Assembly (NCBI GenBank): GCA_037013495.1
Contig: CM072811.1
Coordinates: 20,582,159 to 20,646,158, forward strand
Length of the DNA stretch: 64,000 nt
Direction of reading: 5' to 3'
DNA from: Hippophae tibetana
Lineage: Eukaryota; Streptophyta; Magnoliopsida; Rosales; Elaeagnaceae
Position 1 is the stretch's first letter, and each line of letters begins with the position of its first letter. A model generated the notes under the pieces. The model saw nothing but the letters and a program-made list of their open reading frames with translations, searched no databases and was not told the DNA's origin. A program made the position numbers and the translations under genes. Positions 57,238-64,000 of the stretch are shown here, in pieces.

Positions 57238-57738
57238 TGTTGAAAATCAACACCAATATAATAAATGAAATGATTGAAGGATGTAGGAAAATAAATGGAG
57301 TGATTGAAATATGTAGAGAAATAAATAGAGTGGTTGAAGAATGAATAAATAGGATGGTTGAAGGATGAATAAATAGAGTGATTGAATGATGAATAAATAG
57401 GGTGGTTGAAGGTTGTAGAAAAGAGAAGTGTGTAGATAATATTTGTGTGGCTAGAATTATTTCTTAGTTTTATATTTGTATGGTGTAGATTGCATGGTGA
57501 AGACAATAAATAGCCTATCTTGTATTTGGTTTAATCATTCCATCAAAAACAAAAAAATCTTTGTATTCTTAGTTTGAGTGAGAGTTGAGAGCTTTTTTTT
57601 AAAGTGTTTGTATTTCTCTTCAATTTGTGAGTTGCCTTTGAAAGGTATTAAAGTGAGTATAATACAAGTAGTTTGTTTATTTGTTTGGATATAATATTAG
57701 TAAATTTAGAGTTGTGTATTCTATATTTTACTCAATCA
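57238..57738 (+). repeat. 5' LTR of the copia element
   Basis: Contains several TGAATAAATAG[AG]GTGGTTGAA repeats at about 57300-57415, also present in the 3' LTR. The TATA box equivalent reads CAATAAATAG at about 57504-57513, against CTATAAATAG in the 3' LTR. Confidence 0.9.
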
Positions 57739-57739
57739 T

Positions 57740-57751
57740 TGGTATCAGAGC
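57740..57751 (+). other. Primer-binding site (tRNA-iMet type)
   Basis: TGGTATCAGAGC, exact match to the common plant copia primer site, one base after the 5' LTR. Confidence 0.92.
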
Positions 57752-57862
57752 GGGACGATCAATGATCGTTCTTAGTTGAGCTATCTTGAGTCGTGAGGAA
57801 TTTGGTACTCTGCAAGTTTATTAGTCCAGCTTGTTCAGTATAATCGAAGTCTTGTCAGCACA

Positions 57863-58760
57863 ATGGGTGATCTTCAAGTAGTTGGAGGAATCAAGAAGCT
57901 TAACAATAAAAACTATAACACATGGACAACATGTATGGAGTCTTACCTACAAGGTCAAAACTTGTGAGATTGTTGGTGGTGATGAAGTTACACAACCAAC
58001 ATTGGAAGATGCAAACAACATCTTGTGGAAGTGGAAAATTAAAGCAAGCAAATCGATGTTTGCTTTAAAGACCACAGTTGAAGAAAAAATGTTGGAGCAC
58101 ATTCGGGATGCCAAAACACCGAAGGAAGAATGGGACACTCTTGTTACACTATTTTCAAAGAAGAATGATACAAGACTACAACTTCTGGAGAACGAGTTGC
58201 TATTGATAACACAACACGACATGACGATTTCCCAATACTTTCACAAGGTAAAGTCGTTATGTTGAAATTTCAGAGTTAGATTCGAAAGCTACTATTGGGG
58301 AAACTAGGATAAAGAGAATAATTATTCATGGTTTAAGACCTAAATATCGAGGGTTTGTTACCGCTATACAAGGATGGTCGACACAACCATCTCTTGTTGA
58401 GAAGTCTCGCTGAAGGTGAAGAAGAAGTGCTCTACACCAGCAAAAGCAGAGGCACTTTTAAGAGGTATAATGGAAATGGATATAAAAATGGAGACAAAGG
58501 AAAAATTCCTCAAGGAAAGAAAGGCTTTAGTCCAGGGGGAGCTTGGAAGAACCGTAATAATAGTAGAAAATTTGATGGTGAATGTTATAACTACGGTAAG
58601 ATTGGTCACACAACAAAAGATTGTTGGAGTAATAAAAAGCCCGTTGAAAGCAATACAACTATTAAGAACCATAGCGAAGATGGTTGGGATGTCGAAGCAT
58701 TATTCACTATAGAGGAAGAAGAATTAGTTTTTACAGTGACAACATCCAAACAGATTGACT
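57863..58760 (+). pseudogene. Copia gag, frameshifted
   Basis: The ATG at 57863 opens MGDLQVVGGIKKLNNKNYNT. A one-base loss near 57965 shifts the frame at the LW-E-I-V position, and the main frame (57882-58265) then carries the UBN2-type Gag body (KASKSMFALKTTVEEKMLEH, TPKEEWDTLVTLFSKKND, ISQYFHKVKSL). A second shift follows at about 58262, and another region change occurs before 58400. The zinc knuckle at about 58585 reads [14 protein letters not shown]: the second Cys is Tyr, so metal binding would be impaired. Confidence 0.85.
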
Positions 58761-61700
58761 ATAAGAATGATTGGATTGTAGATTCGGGCTGCTCAAATCA
58801 TATGATGGGTGATAAGCAAAAGTTGGAAAGCATGTCTGAGTATAAGGGAGGTTGTATAGTGGTGACAACTGACAACTCAAGATTACCGATAGCCCACTTT
58901 GATAAGATGATAGTTAGGCCTCAATATGATACTAACCAGGTACCACTTCAAGGTATTTATCATGTCCCAAGAATGAAGAAAAACTTGCTATCTGTGGCTC
59001 AATTGACATCATCAGGCCACTATGTCTTGTTCGGTTCTCGAGACGTGAAGGTGTATCGTGATTTCATAATCTCAGAAACACCGACAATGGAAGGGCAACG
59101 ATTGGAATCAATCTACGTGATGTCAGCAAAATTTGCATATGTAGACATGACAAGAAGAAATGAGACAATAGATCTATGGCATATGCGGTTAGGTCACGTT
59201 AACTATTCCAAGCTAAGTGTGATGGTGAAGAAGTCGATGCTTAAAGGGCTTCCTCAACTAGACGTGCGAACAGACATAGTCTGTGCAGGATGTCAGTATG
59301 GTAAAGCTCACTAATTGCCATTTGAGGAATCGAAGTTTAAAGCAAAAGAACCATTAGAGTTAGTTCACTCTGATATATTCGGTCACATAAAGCAACCATC
59401 AATTGACGGTATGCGATACATGATGACATTCATTGATGACTTCTCAAGGTATGTGTGGATTTTCTTCATGAAAGAAAAATCTGATGTATTCTCAAAGTTT
59501 AAAGAGTTTAGAGAGTCAACTGAAGGAGAAGTTGGAAAGAAGATCCGTTGCTTGCACACAGACAATGGCGTAGAATATATCTCAAGCGAGTTCTCTCAAT
59601 ACCTAAGGGAATGTTGAATACGTCATCAATACACTTGTGCTAACATGCCACAAAAAAATGGTGTAGCAGAGAGAAAGAACTGACATCGTGTAGAAATTTT
59701 TCGGAGTATGCTACATGAAAAGAATGTACTTGGGAGGTTTTGGGTTGAGGGCTATAGCCTTTGTGATCAACAGACTGCCTCAACCAAGGTTAGAATTTGT
59801 TTCACCCTTTGAGAAACTATGGAACATGAAACCTACAATTAGCTACTTTCGAGTATTTGGCTGTATGTTATGCATTTATTCCTGATCATTTACGGAGCAA
59901 ATTTGATAAGAAAGCTATTAGATGTATCTTTGTGGGATACGACAGCCAGAGAAAAGGGTGAAAATGTTGTGATCCAACGAGTGAAAGATGCTACACTTCA
60001 CGAGATGTGGTGTTTGATGAAACATCTTCTTGGTGGTCTTTAGAGAAGGAGGTGCTACCAGACTCTAGAGAATTTGAAGAAAAATTGCAACAAAAGATGG
60101 AGGAACATACTATCCAACTCCAACCAAGTTCAAATGAATCAAGAGAATCAAATGGCGATAATGTCGAACAAAGAGTGGCTCAGAATCCTTGGAAAACTGG
60201 CGTGTATCAACAACCAAACGAAGAAGGTGGGCCTAGTGAAATAGAAGAATCAAATCCACAATATCAACTCCGAAGGTCAACAAGAACACGAAGGCAAAAT
60301 CCCAAATACGCCAATGTAGCCATAATTGAAGAAGCAACAGTGTCTGAGATGTTCGAAGAAGAATCATAGAATTCTTAATGGATGACAGCTATGAAAGAAC
60401 AGATAAATGCACTTCAACAAAATCAGACTTGGGATCTCGTGCCAAAGCCAAGAGATGTGAAACCTATATCCTGCAAGTGGGTTTACAAGATAAAGCACCA
60501 TCCAGATGCGTTAATCAAGAGGTATAGGGCACGATTGGTAGCTCATGGTTTCTCTCAACAATATGGACTAGACTATGATAAAACATTTAGTCCAGTGGTG
60601 AAACTTACAACTGTTTGAGTCCTACTTTCACTTATAGCCAACAAAGATTATAAGTTGTGGTAGATGGATGTGAAGAATGCTTTTCTTCATAGAGAGCTGG
60701 ATCGAGAGATCTACATGATCTAACTAACGGGTTTTCAGAGCCAAGATCATCCTGAATATGTGTGTAAGCTGCGGAAAGCACTATATGGATTGAAACAAGC
60801 ACCTAGGGCATGGTATGGTAAGATTTCTGAATTTCTAACACAAAGTAGTTATTCAGTAACACGTACAGATTCCAACTTGTTTGTCAAAGCCAATAAAGGA
60901 AAGTTAGCTATTGTGCTAGTATATGTGGATGACTTAATCATAACCGGTGATAATGAGGCAGAAATTCTTCGAACGAAGGAGAATTTGTGAGTCAATTTCC
61001 AGATGAAGGAACTTGGCCAGCTTAAGTACTTACTTGGTTTAGAGGTCGATTGCACATAAGAAGGAATATTTCTTCGTCAGCAAAAATATTCCAAAGATTT
61101 TTTGAAGAGGTTTGAAATGCTCGAATGCAAGCCGATTTTGACGCCAATGGAACCAAATTCCAAAATGTGTACAAGTGAAGGAAAAGATTTGGAAGATGCA
61201 ACGATGTATCGACAATTGATAGGAAGTCTGATCTACTTAACCTTGACTCGACTTGACATTTCTTATACAATTAGTGTGATGAGTTGATACATGCAAAATC
61301 CAAAGAAACCTCATTTGGAAGCAATTCGACATATACTGAGATATGTGAAGAGTATAATTGATTATGGTCTTTTGTACAAGAAAGCTGGAGACTACAAGTT
61401 AGTTGGTTACTGAGATGCAGACTATGTAGGAGATCATGACACCAGGAGATCAACAACTGGGTATGTGTTTAAGTTGGGTTCTGGAACAAGTTCTGGTGTA
61501 GCAAGAGACAACCAACAATATCATTATCAACCATTGAAGTTGAGTATTGTGCAGCGGCAATGACAACTCAATAGTGTACATGTTTGATACAACCAATGAA
61601 TAATTTACATCAACCAGTAGATTATGTAGTACCGTTGTACTATGACAATCAATCGGCAATTCGTTTGGTAGAGAATCTGGTCTTTCATGCAAGAACTAAG

Positions 61701-61862
61701 CATGTTGAAGTGCATTATCACTTTATCAGAGAAAAGGTTTTGCAAGAAGAAATTGAGATGAGGCAAATCAAGACAAATGATCAAGTTGCGGACTTGTTCA
61801 CAAAAAGCTTAAGCATTGGTAAGTTCGAAATGTTTCGTCGTCAGCTTGGCACAGTAAAATAA
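58761..61862 (+). pseudogene. Copia pol: protease, integrase, RT, RNase H, multiply broken
   Basis: Protease: [11 protein letters not shown] at about 58771-58803, active-site Asp present. GAG-pre-integrase: [14 protein letters not shown] near 59175, with [10 protein letters not shown] then TAA at 59312. Integrase core: [12 protein letters not shown] and [15 protein letters not shown] (59315-59617) to the DNG.EY box, then TGA; further text through NGVAERKN with stops and a frameshift near 59740. RT: WDLVPKPRDVKPISCKWVYK near 60427; MDVKNAFLHRELDREIYM near 60665; [14 protein letters not shown] near 60783; catalytic YVDD at 60922-60933. RNase [15 protein letters not shown] near 61443; YYDNQSAIRLVEN, HARTKHVEVHYHFIREKV and LFTKSLS to 61862. 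All domains are recognisable but none is translatable as a whole. Confidence 0.88.
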
Positions 61863-61884
61863 TGAGTTGGTGTTGAGAGGGGAG

Positions 61885-62384
61885 TGTTGAAAATCAACAC
61901 CAACATAATAAATGAAATGATTGAAGGATGTAGGAAAATAAATAGAGTGATTGAAATATGTAGAGAAATAACTGGAGTGGTTGAAGGATGAATAAATAGG
62001 GTAGTTGAAGGATGAATAAATAGAGTGGTTGAATGATGAATAAATAGGGTGATTGAAGGTTGTAGAAAAGAGAAATGTGTAGATAATATTTGTGTGATTA
62101 TAATTATTTCTTAGTTTTATATTTGTGTGGTGTAGATTGCATGATGAGGACTATAAATAGCCTACCTTGCATTTGGTTTAATCATTCTATCAAAAACAAA
62201 TAAAACTTTGTATTTTTAGTTTGAGTGTGAGTTGAGAGTTTTCTCTTTGAGTGTTTGTATTTTTTTTCAATTTGTGAGTTGCTTTTAAAAGACGTTATAG
62301 TGGGTATAATACAAGTAGTTTGTTTATTTGTTTGGATCTAAAATTAGTAAATTTAGAATTGCGTATTCTAAATTTTACTCAACA
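61885..62384 (+). repeat. 3' LTR of the copia element
   Basis: Follows the purine tract directly and matches the 5' LTR along its length with scattered substitutions. A TATAAATA box lies at 62152-62159. Confidence 0.9.
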
Positions 62385-63740
62385 AGGTGAAGAAAGGTTG
62401 TGTGATGAGTTGTGATTTTGAATGGCTAGGGCTACTAAATAAAATAATTCATCAGTGGATTGAAGTGAGGTGAATTGTGGCGCAGCTGGTAAAAGAGAAT
62501 GTGGGATAGTGAAAGGAATTATTGGGTTGAAAATATAGTTTCTTTCAAAGGGAAATTGGATATTGTGGATGGGTGAGGGGAAACTTGTATGGGTTGACAA
62601 TTCCACTGTCAAAGAACATGTATATGTTCAGAGAATGGTGCTTGCAGCATCTGAGAAACAATAATGTGAGTTGGAGAGCCATTTGTATGAAAATTAACCT
62701 GCATGTTAGTAGCATTAAAACATAAAATGAGTTGTGTTAAAGCCAAATTTAACAAGTTGGAATAGCATCTAGGGATAAGGTTAAGGAACAATTGTTCTTA
62801 GCCATTGTCTGAATGTTTTCTCTAGAACTTTGAACATCGAGAGGAGAGGTAGAAATACCTTGACGAGGACTTAGAGATTGAATGTCCAAAGGTAAGGCTC
62901 TAAGGATGGTCTTATTTTGGAGATGTTAGATGCTTGGGGAATCTTTATTGAGGCTAGCTTTAACCCAGTTTCCCAGAGCTAAAACTTTGTGGTTACCTTC
63001 AAACATAAATTCCTTAGATTTTCAGCACACATGAGTTCTTTCTGTATGAAAGAACCACAATTAAAGAAAAAGTCAGGGATACGTTCAAATCTGAATTGTA
63101 TCAAACTGAAAGAGTTGTCATTTTTAATGTGAAAGCTGTAAGGTATAACATTTGTATTGACATCAATTTCCACTTTCAATCTTAAGTATTTCTCTAAAAT
63201 TAAATTATCATTTCCAGCACAATCTGCTTCAGTCACCTTGCCTAAAGTGTTACATAAGGTTATAGCATTTTCTTTAAGCATGTTAATAGGAGCAAGACCA
63301 TGAATTTAGACCCAAAATTCAGTGGAAGAGAATTCAATATTAACCAAAGAGATAAATGAAGACTATTGTTTAATGACTATCAAATGACCTAGTGTGCAAT
63401 ATTTTAAGCCTCCAGATTTTGTTGCAATCAGCTTCATGCTGAAATTTTAGTTTAAAAATCTTGTTTGCTCTATCCACATAGGTGACTTGAACACCAAAAG
63501 TTAGATTAGCAGCTACATCAAAAGTGGATTGAACTATGGAAGTTCTAATCTTTCGACTCGCTAAGACTTTAGCTAAAAGAGTAAGACAAGTAGCTTGTAC
63601 TGCTCTTTCCAACTAGTAGGAGCTTTGACATCTTCAAGTCTTCCTGAGAGACATTGGATTTGTGAGATTAAAGCCAAACAGTTTGAGTTAGCTGCCTGGT
63701 TATCATCTGCATGTCATTTTGAAGTAATCGTTTTTTGATC
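62385..63740 (-). pseudogene. LINE ORF1-type protein remnant (DUF4283 plus degenerate knuckle)
   Basis: Read leftward from about 63690. SLSGRLEDVKAPTSW starts the text, then QATCLTLLAKVLASRKIRTSIVQSTF and FKLKFQHEADCNKIW (63370-63612), the DUF4283 pattern. After stops, FWV-IHGLAPINML and KENAITLCNTLGKVTEADCAG, LRLKVEIDVNT, IQFRFERIPDFFFNCG (62979-63281) follow the second half of the same family. The CCHC knuckle is degenerate: FFFNCGSFIQKELMC lacks the first Cys and the His. Sequence left of 62979 is linker-like. The copia insertion at 57238-62384 separates it from the ORF2 remnant. Confidence 0.7.
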
Positions 63741-64000
63741 TATGTACAACCAGAAAAAAAAACATTATTAGTTTTCAAATTATTACAATTTATGTTTTCA
63801 GGAATATTAAGAAACAAAAATTGTTGTTTTGGAGAAGTACGGGTAAAGGATATAATGTTTAGGATAGTGGATTTAAATCCTTTATACAGCGAGTAGGGAT
63901 CATGCATGCATACAATAAAGTTAAATATATATCCAATAGTATTTTCGGCATGCTTGTAGCTTTTGAGATAGCCAAATTTAAAGAGAGAAATCTTGAAAAT
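63741..64000. other. Right edge, no feature recognised
   Basis: About 260 bases without a recognisable ORF; probably the 5' region of the LINE remnant or its flank. Confidence 0.35.

Larger units (their letters stand above)
57238..62384 (+). mobile_element. Complete-length but inactive Ty1/copia element
   Basis: LTRs 57238-57738 and 61885-62384 (about 500 bp, TGTTGAAAATC ... CTCAA(T)CA) enclose a primer site at 57740-57751 and a polypurine tract GAGAGGGGAG at 61875-61884. Flanks AAGTG (57233-57237) and AGGTG (62385-62389) form an imperfect 5-bp target duplication. Gag, protease, integrase, RT and RNase H come in copia order but contain many stops and frameshifts. The insertion split minus-strand LINE sequence. 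Confidence 0.93.

Noticed and set aside
57111..57506. 131-codon minus-strand ORF rich in repeated FNHSIYS-type text
   Set aside because: It reads through the antisense strand of the copia LTR's short internal repeats; a by-product of low-complexity sequence.
1..64000. CRISPR array, bacterial operon, phage or rRNA content
   Set aside because: No regularly spaced identical short repeats, no prokaryotic gene organisation and no rRNA text were seen; the repeats present are retroelement or tandem-array type.

Overview
This is nuclear DNA of a flowering plant, almost certainly a eudicot. It is strongly AT-rich. It holds one multi-exon single-copy gene with plant splice signals (ATG6/Beclin 1), two non-specific lipid-transfer protein (nsLTP) loci, a fragment of chloroplast DNA, and a dense layer of decayed Ty1/copia, Ty3/gypsy and LINE retroelements. 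No bacterial-type operon, CRISPR array or rRNA gene is visible. The species cannot be named from the sequence alone.

Layout. 0-0.3 kb: 5' part of an nsLTP gene on the minus strand, running off the left edge. 1.7-2.3 kb: end of a minus-strand copia element (RNase H, polypurine tract, LTR start). 2.4-3.5 kb: LTR-like repeat with a conserved hairpin and a GC-rich block; a second copy lies at 38.4-39.1 kb. 4.2-7.1 kb: LTR-like sequence followed by a broken plus-strand gag with several zinc knuckles. 7.5-13.4 kb: gene-free, with dispersed repeats and a G-box-rich island at 9.1-9.4 kb. 13.5-18.2 kb: ATG6, minus strand, ten exons, complete except for a frameshift just before the extreme C-terminus. 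18.7-20.1 kb: degenerate AT-rich tandem array.

20.3-28.4 kb: a nested pair. A minus-strand copia element (LTR start at 20.48 kb, pol at 25.7-28.4 kb) was split by a second LTR element at 20641-25730, which has 1.4 kb LTRs, a 5-bp target duplication CGAAG, a tRNA-Met-type primer site and only a gag remnant inside. 28.4-38.3 kb: unassigned repeats, a plus-strand LTR related to the nested element, a gypsy-type LTR and primer site at 34.26 kb, a five-unit tandem array at 36.05-36.96 kb, and an inverted LTR-like repeat.

39.75-45.8 kb: a TNT1-like copia element in pieces, with a duplicated gag segment bracketing an LTR fragment. Its 3' 2.07 kb is present again at 50.2-52.3 kb. Between these copies lie a LINE remnant (ORF1-type zinc knuckle plus RNase H) and an nsLTP1 pseudogene with all eight cysteines but one frameshift. 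54.8-63.7 kb: minus-strand LINE remains, interrupted by a 270-bp chloroplast trnI/trnA fragment and by a copia element at 57238-62384 with both LTRs, primer site and polypurine tract but many stop codons.

Of the recognised protein genes, only ATG6 (autophagy, in the class III PI3-kinase complex) and the left-edge nsLTP (secreted lipid carrier) look functional. All mobile elements seen are coding-defective. The most informative signals are structural: nesting, template-switch-like rearrangements, segmental duplication and organelle DNA transfer.
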